From Bacteroidota bacterium (GTDB lineage Bacteria > Bacteroidota > Ignavibacteria > UBA10030 > UBA8401), in the NCBI GenBank assembly GCA_027622375.1, contig JAQCAB010000003.1, positions 1 to 64,000 on the forward strand: a stretch of 64,000 bases of DNA, read 5' to 3'. Of this stretch, positions 8,860 to 17,762 are shown piece by piece. Position numbers and translations under genes: made by a program. Below the pieces are notes generated by a model. It saw only the letters and a list, made by a program, of their open reading frames with translations. It made no database searches and was not told where the DNA came from. The stretch's first letter is position 1. Every line of letters starts with the position of its first letter.

Positions 8860-9704
8860 AAAATATTGTTGTTGTAGGTTGCGGAACAATGGGGAATGGA
8901 ATCGCGCATTTATTTGCGCAAAATAATTATGATGTTTATTTAAATGATATTTCAGATGAATATTTACAAAAAGCATTAAAAATAATTTCAAATAATTTAG
9001 ATCGACAAATTAAAAAGGGTGAAATTACCGAAGAACAAAAAAATTCTACTTTAACAAATATCAAAGCAACTACAAATTTAGAATCAGCATTACAAAATCC
9101 AGATTTAGTTATTGAAGCTGTTTCTGAAAATATAAATTTAAAAAAAGATATTTTTAATAAAGTTGATAAAATTTCTCCACCAAAAACAATTATTGCATCA
9201 AACACTTCTTCAATTTCAATTACTGAACTTGCTCAATCAACAAAACGAGCAGAAAAAGTAATTGGAATGCATTTTATGAATCCGGTTCCTGTTATTAAAT
9301 TAATTGAAGTTATTCGTGGCAAATCAACTTCTGACGAAACTTGTAAAATAATTATGGATTTGTCAAAATCTTTAAATAAAACACCAGTTGAAGTAAATGA
9401 TTTTCCCGGATTTGTTACAAATAGAATTTTAATTCCAATGTTAAACGAAGCAATCTATTGTGTAATGCAAAAAGTTGCTGAGCCAGAAGCAATCGACACA
9501 GTAATGAAATTAGGAATGAATCACCCGATGGGACCATTAACTTTGGCAGACTATATTGGACTTGATGTTTGTTTATCAATTATGAATGTTCTTTATGAAG
9601 GATTCAAAGATCCAAAATATTTACCTTGTCCACTATTATTGGAAATGGTTGCTAATGGTAATTTAGGACGCAAAACAGGAAAAGGTTTTTTCAATTATAA
9701 TTAA
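8856..9704 (+). CDS. 3-hydroxyacyl-CoA (3-hydroxybutyryl-CoA) dehydrogenase
   Basis: I place the start at TTG 8856, giving 282 residues, the usual length for this family. The TTG overlaps the thiolase TGA (TTGA) and has a GGAG at 8844-8847, 8 nt upstream. An upstream ATG at 8808 would add 16 residues of non-homologous sequence. The NAD-binding GCGTMGNG begins at residue 8, and the family motifs ASNTSSISIT, GMHFMNPVPVIKLIEVI and DFPGFVTNRI are present. It oxidises or reduces the 3-hydroxyacyl-CoA between its neighbours' substrates. Confidence 0.95.
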   Translation: MKNIVVVGCGTMGNGIAHLFAQNNYDVYLNDISDEYLQKALKIISNNLDRQIKKGEITEEQKNSTLTNIKATTNLESALQNPDLVIEAVSENINLKKDIFNKVDKISPPKTIIASNTSSISITELAQSTKRAEKVIGMHFMNPVPVIKLIEVIRGKSTSDETCKIIMDLSKSLNKTPVEVNDFPGFVTNRILIPMLNEAIYCVMQKVAEPEAIDTVMKLGMNHPMGPLTLADYIGLDVCLSIMNVLYEGFKDPKYLPCPLLLEMVANGNLGRKTGKGFFNYN

Positions 9705-9713
9705 TTTATAAAA

Positions 9714-10856
9714 ATGGATTTTACATTAACCGAAACACATAAAATGATTCAAGAAACTGCGCGCAAGTTTGCTCAAGATGAACTTGCTGAAAGTGCAGAT
9801 ATCAGGGATGAAAAAGAATTATTTCCATATGAGCAAATAAAAAAACTTGGCAAGCTTGGATTTATGGGAATGATGGTTCCAGAAAAATACAACGGAGCTG
9901 AACTTGATACTTTAAGTTATGTGATTGCAATGGAAGAAATTTCAAAAGTTGATGCCTCGGTTGGCGTTATTATGTCTGTAAATAATTCTTTGGTTTGCTA
10001 TGGAATAAATCTTTATGGAACAGAATTTCAAAAAGAAAAATATCTGAAAAAACTTTCAACTGGAGAATATTTAGGTGCTTTTGCATTATCCGAACCAGAA
10101 GCTGGAAGTGATGCAACTAATCAAAGAACAACTGCAACTTTAGATGGTGATAATTATATTTTGAATGGCACAAAAAATTGGATTACAAATGGAAGCACTG
10201 CAGATATTATTATCGTAATGGCTACCACAGATAGTTCAAAAGGAAGTCATGGAATAACTGCATTTATTGTAGAAAAAAATTATCCCGGTTTTTCGGTCGG
10301 TAAAAAAGAAAGAAAACTTGGCATTAGAAGTTCGGATACAGTCTCAATTTCATTTCAAGATATGAAGGTTCCAATTGAAAATAGAATTGGTGATGAAGGT
10401 TTTGGATTTAAATATGCAATGAAAGCTTTGGATGGTGGAAGAATTGGAATTGCTGCGCAAGCTTTAGGAATTGCTCAAGCATGTTTAGATGCATCTTTAA
10501 AATATTCAAAAGAGCGAAAGGCATATGAAAAACCAATTTCGGAACTACAAGCAATTCAATTTAAACTTGCAAAAATGGCAACGGAAATTGAAGCTGCGCG
10601 TCTTTTAGTTTATCAAGCTGCGAATTTAAAAGATAATGGATTGAAATTTTCAAAACAGGCAGCAATGGCAAAATTGTATGCGTCAAAAATATCTGTTAAT
10701 GCGGCGCTTGAAGCAATTCAAATTCATGGCGGATATGGTTATATTAGAGAATATAATGTTGAAAGATATTTACGTGATGCAAAAATTACCGAAATTTATG
10801 AAGGAACATCCGAAATTCAACACATTGTAATAGCTCGAGATTTAATAAAAAATTAA
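9714..10856 (+). CDS. acyl-CoA dehydrogenase (short-chain/butyryl type)
   Basis: A 380-residue FAD enzyme. The N-terminal helical domain, the FAD/substrate segments GAFALSEPEAGSDA and NWITNGS, and the C-terminal catalytic glutamate E363 in EIYEGTSEIQ are intact. QIHGGYGYIREYNVERYLRD is the usual C-terminal helix. Size and the location after a thiolase and hydroxyacyl-CoA dehydrogenase suggest a butyryl-CoA-range substrate, but chain length cannot be read from sequence. No electron-transfer flavoprotein gene is adjacent. Confidence 0.95.
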   Translation: MDFTLTETHKMIQETARKFAQDELAESADIRDEKELFPYEQIKKLGKLGFMGMMVPEKYNGAELDTLSYVIAMEEISKVDASVGVIMSVNNSLVCYGINLYGTEFQKEKYLKKLSTGEYLGAFALSEPEAGSDATNQRTTATLDGDNYILNGTKNWITNGSTADIIIVMATTDSSKGSHGITAFIVEKNYPGFSVGKKERKLGIRSSDTVSISFQDMKVPIENRIGDEGFGFKYAMKALDGGRIGIAAQALGIAQACLDASLKYSKERKAYEKPISELQAIQFKLAKMATEIEAARLLVYQAANLKDNGLKFSKQAAMAKLYASKISVNAALEAIQIHGGYGYIREYNVERYLRDAKITEIYEGTSEIQHIVIARDLIKN

Positions 10857-10866
10857 AGGAACAAAT

Positions 10867-11463
10867 ATGAAAAGTAAAGGTGCAATAATTGGATTTAGTA
10901 TTTTAGGAATTTTTAGTGTTTTAATTCTTTGGGCTGTTGGTTCGTATAATTCTCTTGTCACATTAAACGAATCGACAATTTCAGCATGGTCTCAAGTTCA
11001 AAATCAATATCAGCGGCGCGCAGATTTAGTTCCAAATTTAGTTGAAACTGTAAAGGGATTTGCTAAGCAGGAGAAATCTACTTTTGAATCTGTTGTAAGT
11101 GCGCGATCGAAAGCAACACAAATTACTGTTTCAAGTGATATGTTAAATAATCCTGAAGCATTTAAAAAATTTGAAAATGCTCAAAGTGAACTTTCATCAT
11201 CACTCGGAAGATTACTAGCAATATCAGAAAATTATCCAAATCTAAAATCGAATGAAAACTTTTTAGCTTTACAAAGTCAACTTGAAGGAACTGAAAATCG
11301 TATTTCAATCGAGAGAAGAAGATTTAATGACCTTATTCAAAAATATAATACAAAAATTAAAACCTTCCCTTCATCATTGATTGCATCATATGGTGGCTTC
11401 GCTGTAAAAAATTATTTTGAAGCATCTCCAGGTAGTGAAGTTGTTCCCAAAATTCAATTTTAA
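10867..11463 (+). CDS. lemA: LemA family membrane protein
   Basis: A 198-residue protein with one N-terminal membrane segment (about residues 7-26) followed by the LemA helical bundle. The family pattern YNSLVTLNESTISAWSQVQNQYQRRADLVPNLVETVKGFAKQE is clear in outline (W41, RRxDLVPNLV). An AAAGGA stands 7 nt before the ATG. Two TPM-domain genes follow immediately, an arrangement common in bacteria. The molecular role of LemA proteins is not established. Confidence 0.93.
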   Translation: MKSKGAIIGFSILGIFSVLILWAVGSYNSLVTLNESTISAWSQVQNQYQRRADLVPNLVETVKGFAKQEKSTFESVVSARSKATQITVSSDMLNNPEAFKKFENAQSELSSSLGRLLAISENYPNLKSNENFLALQSQLEGTENRISIERRRFNDLIQKYNTKIKTFPSSLIASYGGFAVKNYFEASPGSEVVPKIQF

Positions 11464-11466
11464 TTT

Positions 11467-12183
11467 GTGAAGTATTTTTGTTATCCCGTTTTACTTTTAC
11501 TTTTATTTTTTGAGTTAAGTAAAAGCCAAACAGATGTAATTAGTCTTCAAGAACGAGTTACGGATCTTTCGGGGATTTTATCTATTCAAGATAAAAATCA
11601 ACTATCAGATAAATTAGAAAATTTTTATAATAAAAATTCTATTGATTTTTTAATTGTAATTGTAAAATCTCTAAATGGTGAAGAAGTTCGTGATTACGGA
11701 ATTAAACTTCTTGAAAAAAATAAAGCTGGTGCTAAAGAAAAAGATAACGGATTACTTTTACTAGTTGCTATTGAAGATAGAAAAATCGCAATTGAAGTTG
11801 GATATGGTTTAGAAGGGGATTTAACTGATGCTCAAAGTGATTACATAATCAGAAATGTAATTACTCCATTTTTTAAAAGTGGAAATTATTTCAATGGAAT
11901 AAATGAAGCTGTAAATACAATTATTTCTCATTTTTCGGGAGAAGTAATTAATACTAATACTTTAACTAAAAATAAAGTTCCTAATTGGCTGACGTTAATT
12001 GCTGTTTTAGTTTTTATAATATTTTCAAATGGTTTTTTGAATAGACCTTCTCATATCGGTTCACATAGATCTCGCCGTGGAATGTATTTAGGAGGATTCG
12101 GAGGTGGTTTTGGTGGCTCATCAAGATCTTGGTCAGGTGGTGGTGGGGGATTTGGTGGAGGTGGCGCAAGTGGTAGTTGGTAA
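11467..12183 (+). CDS. secreted TPM-domain protein (YgcG-like), Gly/Ser-rich tail
   Basis: A 238-residue protein starting with GTG 3 nt after lemA. It has a signal peptide (about residues 1-20), a TPM domain (about 28-155, with RVTDLSGILS near its start and DNGLLLLVAIEDRKIAIEVGYGLEG), one membrane segment (about 168-185) and a C-terminal tail of Gly-Gly-Phe and Ser repeats (about 195-238). This layout is that of YgcG-type proteins encoded with LemA. TPM domains have been called phosphatases in plants, but the bacterial role is unclear. Confidence 0.9.
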   Translation: MKYFCYPVLLLLLFFELSKSQTDVISLQERVTDLSGILSIQDKNQLSDKLENFYNKNSIDFLIVIVKSLNGEEVRDYGIKLLEKNKAGAKEKDNGLLLLVAIEDRKIAIEVGYGLEGDLTDAQSDYIIRNVITPFFKSGNYFNGINEAVNTIISHFSGEVINTNTLTKNKVPNWLTLIAVLVFIIFSNGFLNRPSHIGSHRSRRGMYLGGFGGGFGGSSRSWSGGGGGFGGGGASGSW

Positions 12184-12209
12184 CCATTTTTTCATTAAAT
12201 TGCATTTAA

Positions 12210-12647
12210 ATGTTGATAAATAAAGAACAAATAAAAGAGTTATCAAATTATATTAGTGAAGCTGAAGCTAAAACTTCGGGTGAAATAAGAATTATTATTC
12301 GCAGAAAAAAACCACTTTTTGCTGATATAAAAAAAATTAATGTAATTGCTGAAACTGAATTTATCAAATTGAAAATGCAAAACACAAAAAATCGGAATGG
12401 AATACTTTTGTATATTTGCGAACTCGAAAAAGAATTCCGAATTGTTGCAGATTCCGGCATAGATTCAAAAGTTGATAAATCATTTTGGAATGAATTATCA
12501 AAAAATATTTCATTAAAGTTTAAAGAAGCAAAATATATTGAAGGATTAAAAGAATTAGTAAACGAAGTTGGTATTGTGTTGAGTAAATATTTTCCACCAG
12601 AAGAAAATAATTTAAACGAACATTCAAACGAAGTCATAATAAGATGA
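12210..12647 (+). CDS. short TPM-domain protein
   Basis: A 145-residue protein with a single TPM domain and no signal peptide or obvious membrane segment. The core shows TSGEIRIIIRRK and NRNGILLYICELEKEFRIVADSGI, which match the same domain in the preceding gene. It is the third member of the lemA-TPM-TPM cassette. The end overlaps the following amidase gene by ATGA. Partner or substrate cannot be inferred beyond the likely link to the other two products. Confidence 0.85.
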   Translation: MLINKEQIKELSNYISEAEAKTSGEIRIIIRRKKPLFADIKKINVIAETEFIKLKMQNTKNRNGILLYICELEKEFRIVADSGIDSKVDKSFWNELSKNISLKFKEAKYIEGLKELVNEVGIVLSKYFPPEENNLNEHSNEVIIR

Positions 12648-13480
12648 TGAAAAAGCGAATTGCAATTGCTCAAGTTGATAGTGTTGTAGGTGATGTTGAA
12701 AAAAATGTTAAACATCATTTAGAGTTTATAAAAAGCGCAATTAAAAAAAAAGCTGAAGTAATTTTATTTCCAGAGTTAAGTTTAACAGGTTATACAATTC
12801 GAGATTTGGTTTGGGATACAGCAATTAAAACAACTGATAAAAAAATTCTAAAACCATTAATTGAATTAAGTTCAAAAATTGAAATTATAGTTGGTTGCGT
12901 TGAAGAGGGTGAAAATTTTGGACTTTATAATTCGGCATTTAGTATTAAAAATAAAAAAGTTAAATCGGCACACCGAAAATTATATCTACCAACTTATGGA
13001 ATGTTTGAAGAGCACAGATATTTTACACCCGGAAATAAAATTAATGTTGATAACTCAAATAATTTTTCGTCAGGAGTTTTAATTTGTGAAGATTTATGGC
13101 ATATTGTTTTACCATATACACTCGCAAAAAAAGGTGCAAAAATTATTTATGGAATGTCAGCAAGTCCGACAAGACAGGTTTCAAAAAAGGAACCTTACTC
13201 GATGGATTTAATTAATACAGAACATTACAAAACTTATGCTCGTCTTTTAAGTTGCTTCATTGTTGCAGCAAATCGTGTTGGAATTGAAGATGGCATAAAT
13301 TTTTGGGGTGGTTCAACAGTAATTAATCCATTTGGAAAAGTAATTGCAAAAGCAAAATTGTTTGATGAAGATTTAATTGTAACAGATTTAAACGAAAATG
13401 ATTTGAGAAAAGCTCGTAGATTATCTCGCCACTTTTTGGATGATAATCTGAATTTAACTTTAAACTTATTAGCAAAATAA
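12644..13480 (+). CDS. carbon-nitrogen hydrolase (nitrilase family), NAD-synthetase-glutaminase-like
   Basis: A 278-residue amidase with the nitrilase triad: E44 (LFPELSLTGY), K112 (AHRKLYLPTYG) and C148 (VLICEDLW). The segments LSLTGYTIRDL and YLPTYGMFEEHRYFTPG are close to the N-terminal glutaminase domain of glutamine-dependent NAD synthetase, but there is no ATP-pyrophosphatase domain attached. It could supply ammonia, or act as an independent omega-amidase or N-carbamoyl hydrolase. It starts at ATGATG, overlapping the preceding stop, and precedes gdhA by 11 nt. Confidence 0.9.
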   Translation: MMKKRIAIAQVDSVVGDVEKNVKHHLEFIKSAIKKKAEVILFPELSLTGYTIRDLVWDTAIKTTDKKILKPLIELSSKIEIIVGCVEEGENFGLYNSAFSIKNKKVKSAHRKLYLPTYGMFEEHRYFTPGNKINVDNSNNFSSGVLICEDLWHIVLPYTLAKKGAKIIYGMSASPTRQVSKKEPYSMDLINTEHYKTYARLLSCFIVAANRVGIEDGINFWGGSTVINPFGKVIAKAKLFDEDLIVTDLNENDLRKARRLSRHFLDDNLNLTLNLLAK

Positions 13481-13491
13481 AGAGGGTTATT

Positions 13492-14793
13492 ATGGCACAC
13501 AATCATAGCGAATTACATGGCAATAACGAATCGGTACTGTTAAAAAAAACTGAAGAAAATCCATTCGAATCAATGATGCAAAGATTTGATATTGCAGCAG
13601 ATATTTTAAAACTTGATAAAGGAGTTTATGACTATTTAAAAACTCCGGCTCGTCAATATATTGTTTCAATTCCAATTCAAATGGATAATGGACAAGTTGA
13701 AGTTTTTGAAGGATATCGTGTAATTCATAACGATATTTTGGGGCCTTCAAAAGGTGGAATTAGATATTCTCCCGATCTTGATTTAACTGAAGTTAAAGCT
13801 CTTGCAGCTTGGATGACTTGGAAATGTGCAATTTTAAATATTCCTTTTGGTGGCGCAAAAGGTGGTGTAAAATGTGATCCAACAAAATTAACAAAAGGTG
13901 AGTTGGAAAGAATTACTCGCCGTTACACTGCTAGCATGATGGATGTTTTCGGTGAAGAAAAAGATATTCCTGCACCTGATATGGGAACTAACGAACAAAC
14001 TATGGCTTGGATTATGGATACTTACAGCATGCATATTCGTCATACTGAAACTGCAGTTGTAACTGGTAAACCAATAATTCTTGGTGGCTCTGAAGGAAGA
14101 AAAGAAGCAACAGGTCGCGGTGTTATGCAAGTTTCAGTTACTGCGATGAATAAACTTGGAATCGATCCAACAAAGTCAAATGTAGTTGTTCAAGGTTTTG
14201 GAAATGTCGGATCAATTTCTGCAAAATTATTAGCCGAACAAGGTTGCAAAATAATTGGAATTAGTGATGTAACTGGTGGCTATTACAATAAAAATGGAAT
14301 TGATATAAATAATGCAATAGAATATGCAGAAAAAAATAAAACTTTGAATGGTTTTACAGGTGGTGATAAATTAACTCAAGAAGAATTATTGGAACTTGAA
14401 TGTGATGTTTTAATTCCAGCTGCAAAAGAAGATCAAATTACAGGAAAGAATGCATCAAAAATAAAAGCAAAAATAATTACTGAAGGCGCAAATGGACCAA
14501 CAACAGCACTTGCCGATCCAATTTTAAAAGAGAAAGGAATTTTAGTTATTCCTGATATTCTTGCAAATGCAGGTGGTGTTACTGTTTCATATTTTGAGTG
14601 GGTTCAAGATCGTGTTGGATATTATTGGACATTAGATCGAGTTAATCGCCGTTTACAAAGAATGATGAGAATTGCTTTTGATTCTGTTTTTGAAACATCT
14701 GTAAAGTACAATGTCACTTTAAGAATTGCTGCATACATTCTTGCAATTGATAAAGTTGCAAAAAGTTTAAAACTTCGTGGAATTTATGCGTGA
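13492..14793 (+). CDS. gdhA: glutamate dehydrogenase
   Basis: A 433-residue Glu/Leu/Phe/Val dehydrogenase. The substrate-binding lysines are in GPSKGGIRYSP and IPFGGAKGGV, the DxGT loop in PAPDMGTNEQTM, and the nucleotide fold begins with VQGFGNVGS. Length and motifs fit the hexameric type that interconverts 2-oxoglutarate plus ammonia and glutamate. An AGAGGG stands just upstream of the ATG. It follows the amidase gene, so ammonia release and assimilation could be linked. Its TGA overlaps the start of a small membrane ORF. Confidence 0.96.
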   Translation: MAHNHSELHGNNESVLLKKTEENPFESMMQRFDIAADILKLDKGVYDYLKTPARQYIVSIPIQMDNGQVEVFEGYRVIHNDILGPSKGGIRYSPDLDLTEVKALAAWMTWKCAILNIPFGGAKGGVKCDPTKLTKGELERITRRYTASMMDVFGEEKDIPAPDMGTNEQTMAWIMDTYSMHIRHTETAVVTGKPIILGGSEGRKEATGRGVMQVSVTAMNKLGIDPTKSNVVVQGFGNVGSISAKLLAEQGCKIIGISDVTGGYYNKNGIDINNAIEYAEKNKTLNGFTGGDKLTQEELLELECDVLIPAAKEDQITGKNASKIKAKIITEGANGPTTALADPILKEKGILVIPDILANAGGVTVSYFEWVQDRVGYYWTLDRVNRRLQRMMRIAFDSVFETSVKYNVTLRIAAYILAIDKVAKSLKLRGIYA

Positions 14794-14936
14794 TGAATGA
14801 TTCACTTTTGGTTGATTCAATTTCAATTACAAAAAATCAAAATCCACAAAACGAATATCAACTATTAAATTCATTACTAATTATTATTTGTACAGGAATA
14901 GTCACTTATTTATTATTTTCAGTTAGAACAAAATGA
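14793..14936 (+). CDS. small single-span membrane protein (47 residues), hypothetical
   Basis: This ORF starts at an ATG that overlaps the gdhA stop (TGATG, 14791-14795) and ends in a TGA that overlaps the bamD-like ATG (ATGA, 14933-14936), so it exactly fills the space between two genes with translational coupling on both sides. The product has a polar N-terminal half of about 23 residues and one hydrophobic segment (LLNSLLIIICTGIVTYLLF, about residues 24-42), then a basic end (VRTK). I do not recognise a family. The fit to its neighbours is the main evidence that it is real. Confidence 0.6.
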   Translation: MNDSLLVDSISITKNQNPQNEYQLLNSLLIIICTGIVTYLLFSVRTK

Positions 14937-15709
14937 AGAAACAAATTATCTTTTTAACATTATTAATTTTTGGATGCTCAACTACAGATTTAACAAAAAT
15001 TGAAACCGCAGATGAATTATTTAAAAAAGCCAAAAAAGAATACACCGATGAAAATTATTTAGATGCAATTGAAACTTTTAAAGAATTGCTTTTAAGATTT
15101 CCGGCAAACACAATTGCAGATGATGCTCAATTTTATTTAGCGGAATGTAGATACAAACGTGCTGAATATGTTTTAGCTGCAAGTGAATATGATTATTTAA
15201 TCAAAACAATGCCATCAAGTAATTTTGTAGATTATGCGAATTATAAAAAAGCAATTTCATATTGGAAGATGTCGCCGATATATCCTTTAGATCAAAAATA
15301 CACAGTGCTTGCAATTGATGAATTACAAAACTTTGTTGAAACAACAAAATTAGCAAATCTTAAAAGTGATGCTGAAAAAAGAATTTTGCAACTGAATGAT
15401 AAACTTGCAAAAAAAATTTACGAAAGCAGTTTAATCTATTATAAAATGCATTATTACCGATCTGCAATTACATATTGCGATTTGCTGACAGAAAAATATC
15501 CAGATTCAAAATATATTAATTACGCATTATTGGTAAAAGCAAAATCCTTTTTTGAAAGAGAAAAATCAAAACTAAAAACATCACAAAAAGATTTTTCAAA
15601 ATCTTTAAAAGTAATTGATGAATTAAAAGAAAAACAAATTAATTCAGAAATTGAACAAGAAACAGAATTTCTTTTGACTTCAATTAAGGAAAATCAAAAA
15701 CAATCATGA
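14933..15709 (+). CDS. bamD: outer-membrane assembly lipoprotein, BamD-like
   Basis: A 258-residue lipoprotein: signal peptide with lipobox LIFGC (Cys15), then TPR repeats typical of BamD/YfiO (ADELFKKAKKEYTDENYLDAIETFKELLLRFP, ADDAQFYLAECRYKRAEYVLAASEYDYLI). The PSSNFVDYANYKKAISYW segment and the size also match. It would act at the inner face of the outer membrane with BamA, which is not in the window. It ends overlapping the thioesterase by ATGA. A generic TPR lipoprotein remains possible. Confidence 0.88.
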   Translation: MKKQIIFLTLLIFGCSTTDLTKIETADELFKKAKKEYTDENYLDAIETFKELLLRFPANTIADDAQFYLAECRYKRAEYVLAASEYDYLIKTMPSSNFVDYANYKKAISYWKMSPIYPLDQKYTVLAIDELQNFVETTKLANLKSDAEKRILQLNDKLAKKIYESSLIYYKMHYYRSAITYCDLLTEKYPDSKYINYALLVKAKSFFEREKSKLKTSQKDFSKSLKVIDELKEKQINSEIEQETEFLLTSIKENQKQS

Positions 15710-16185
15710 TAAAAGTTGCTGATTCAATTGCTGAAATGACGGAACTCGTTCTTCCGAACGATACAAACAATTTAGGAAATTTAATGGGTGGACGATTAAT
15801 GTTTTGGATTGATGTTTGTGCTGCGTTAAGCTCAATGCGAGTTACAAAAATGCCATGTGTAACTGCTGCTGTTGACGATTTAATTTTTTTAGCACCAATA
15901 AAATTAGGAGATGCTGTAAATTTAAAAGCAATTGTTACACGAACATTTCATACTTCAATTGAAGTATGTGTTGATGTTTATTCCGAAAAACTTTCAACAG
16001 GGGAATTGCATCATGCAAATAGCGCATTTTTAACTTTTGTTTGTGTTGATAATACTGGAAAACCTTTGCAAGTACCCGAAGTAACTCCTGTTACACCAGA
16101 TGAAAAAAGAAGATTTGAAGAAGCTTTAAAAAGAAGAGAAGAAAGATTACGCAAAAGATCTTTGCTACAAAAAAAATCTTCTTAA
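15706..16185 (+). CDS. acyl-CoA thioesterase, hotdog fold (YciA/BACH type)
   Basis: A 159-residue single hotdog domain with the conserved active-site region N25-LMGGRLMFWID36, followed by AAVDDLIFLAPIKLGD and HHANSAFLTFVCVD. These enzymes hydrolyse acyl-CoA to free acid and CoA. The C-terminal 25 residues are strongly charged (RRFEEALKRREERLRKR). The gene sits in a coupled run with bamD upstream and the metalloprotease downstream (stop and next ATG share a base), which gives no strong functional clue. Confidence 0.92.
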   Translation: MIKVADSIAEMTELVLPNDTNNLGNLMGGRLMFWIDVCAALSSMRVTKMPCVTAAVDDLIFLAPIKLGDAVNLKAIVTRTFHTSIEVCVDVYSEKLSTGELHHANSAFLTFVCVDNTGKPLQVPEVTPVTPDEKRRFEEALKRREERLRKRSLLQKKSS

Positions 16186-17762
16186 TGAAGATTGTACTTT
16201 TTCTAATTTTATTTTGCTGTAAATCTTTTTCAGATGATTTGAAAAATCCTGAATTTTCAAAATGTTTAATCCAAGTGAATCAAAAATTAAAGAAAGAAAG
16301 ACAAATTGCAGTTTCACTTCAAAGACCGACATTAGAAAAATATCTAATTTCAAAAAACGGAAAATTTAAAATTCATTTTGATACTTCAAAATTTTCAGGA
16401 AATTTACCTTCGCTTGTTGATCAAGCAGGTGAAAGAATAATTAATACAGAAAAACAATTTATCGATTCGGTTGAATATTATTTTAATGAAGTAATAGATA
16501 AAGAATTAAATCTTTTTGGATTTTCATTTCCACCAGGTGATGGAAATTTAGGAGGAGGAAGTGAACTTGATATTTATATTTTGGATCTCGGCAACAGAAC
16601 TTTTGGATACACAGAATGGGATGAGCTAACACCAATCGATGGAACTCGACAGAATAAAAGATTTACAACTTACATTGTAATTGACAATGACTATGGAAAA
16701 GGTTTTCGCACAAAAGGTATTGAAGCATTGAAAACAACTTTAGCGCATGAATTTTTTCATACGATACAAATCGGTCATTATGGATTATGGAATGAATTTT
16801 TACATTATTATGAAATGTCTGCCGAATCGATGGAGCCAATTGTTTTCCCAAATACAATTGATTATTTAAATGATTTGAAAGATTATTTTCAAAATCATAA
16901 TAAAATTTCTCTAATGTCATCTGATAGTAGATATTATGGATACGAGAGAGCGCTTTGGAATATATTTTTGAATTCAAAATTTGGATATAATATTACCAAA
17001 TTAATTTGGAGCGAAATATTAAATCAAACACCCACTTATGCGCAAGAAAAAATTTTGAAAACAAATTACTCAACTACAACAGCAAAAGAATTTATAAATT
17101 TCACTTCTGAAAATTATTTGCAATTAAAAAATAAAAGTTCACAATATTACACCAATATTTCATTTTTCCCTGAGTTGATTGTTGATGAAAAAATAAATTT
17201 GGCTTCAAATAACTTAATTACTTTCAGCGCAAAAAATTTTACATCAAGATATTTTCAAATTATTTCAGGAATTGATACATCTTTAGTTGTTGCAATTAAT
17301 TTGAATGAAAATGATATGCTTATGAATTATTCAAATTTATTTCAAGCTAGTTTCTTATTTCAACCAACTTCAATCGGTGTATATAAACTTTCTACAAATT
17401 CTTCGTACAATTTTACAGTTCAAAATAAAAGTGATTGGCACCATTCAAATCTATTTGGAAAAAATTTTGCTGTGAATTATTCTTCTCCATTTCCAAATCC
17501 AGTAAATTTGGATAAAAGCTTGTTAACTTTTCCATTAAATTCAATTGAGAATAGAAATTCAAAAGTTAAATTAATAATAATGTCATCTGACTTAAATCCT
17601 ATTTATTCTGAAGAAGAAGAAATAATTGATTATTCTGGAAATCCTTATGTTGTTTGGAAGGGGAATGACAAATTTGGAAATAAAGTTGCAAGTGGAATTT
17701 ATTTTTATTCTGTAATTGTTGATGAAAATAAAAGCGCTGGAAAATTTGCAGTTATAAAATGA
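16185..17762 (+). CDS. secreted zinc metalloprotease (HEFFH) with type IX-type C-terminal sorting region
   Basis: A 525-residue protein with a short signal peptide (about 1-16) and a zinc-binding HEFFH at residues 188-192 (TTLAHEFFHTIQIGH), followed by EFLHYYEMSAESMEP, whose glutamates could supply the third ligand. This resembles the MXAN_6640-like putative metalloproteases. The last 90 residues contain SSPFPNPVN, SSDLNPIYSEEE, a GNPYVVWKGND turn, and end with ASGIYFYSVIVDENKSAGKFAVIK, the layout of a type A sorting domain of the type IX system. It overlaps ccmA by ATGA although the functions are unrelated. Confidence 0.85.
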   Translation: MKIVLFLILFCCKSFSDDLKNPEFSKCLIQVNQKLKKERQIAVSLQRPTLEKYLISKNGKFKIHFDTSKFSGNLPSLVDQAGERIINTEKQFIDSVEYYFNEVIDKELNLFGFSFPPGDGNLGGGSELDIYILDLGNRTFGYTEWDELTPIDGTRQNKRFTTYIVIDNDYGKGFRTKGIEALKTTLAHEFFHTIQIGHYGLWNEFLHYYEMSAESMEPIVFPNTIDYLNDLKDYFQNHNKISLMSSDSRYYGYERALWNIFLNSKFGYNITKLIWSEILNQTPTYAQEKILKTNYSTTTAKEFINFTSENYLQLKNKSSQYYTNISFFPELIVDEKINLASNNLITFSAKNFTSRYFQIISGIDTSLVVAINLNENDMLMNYSNLFQASFLFQPTSIGVYKLSTNSSYNFTVQNKSDWHHSNLFGKNFAVNYSSPFPNPVNLDKSLLTFPLNSIENRNSKVKLIIMSSDLNPIYSEEEEIIDYSGNPYVVWKGNDKFGNKVASGIYFYSVIVDENKSAGKFAVIK

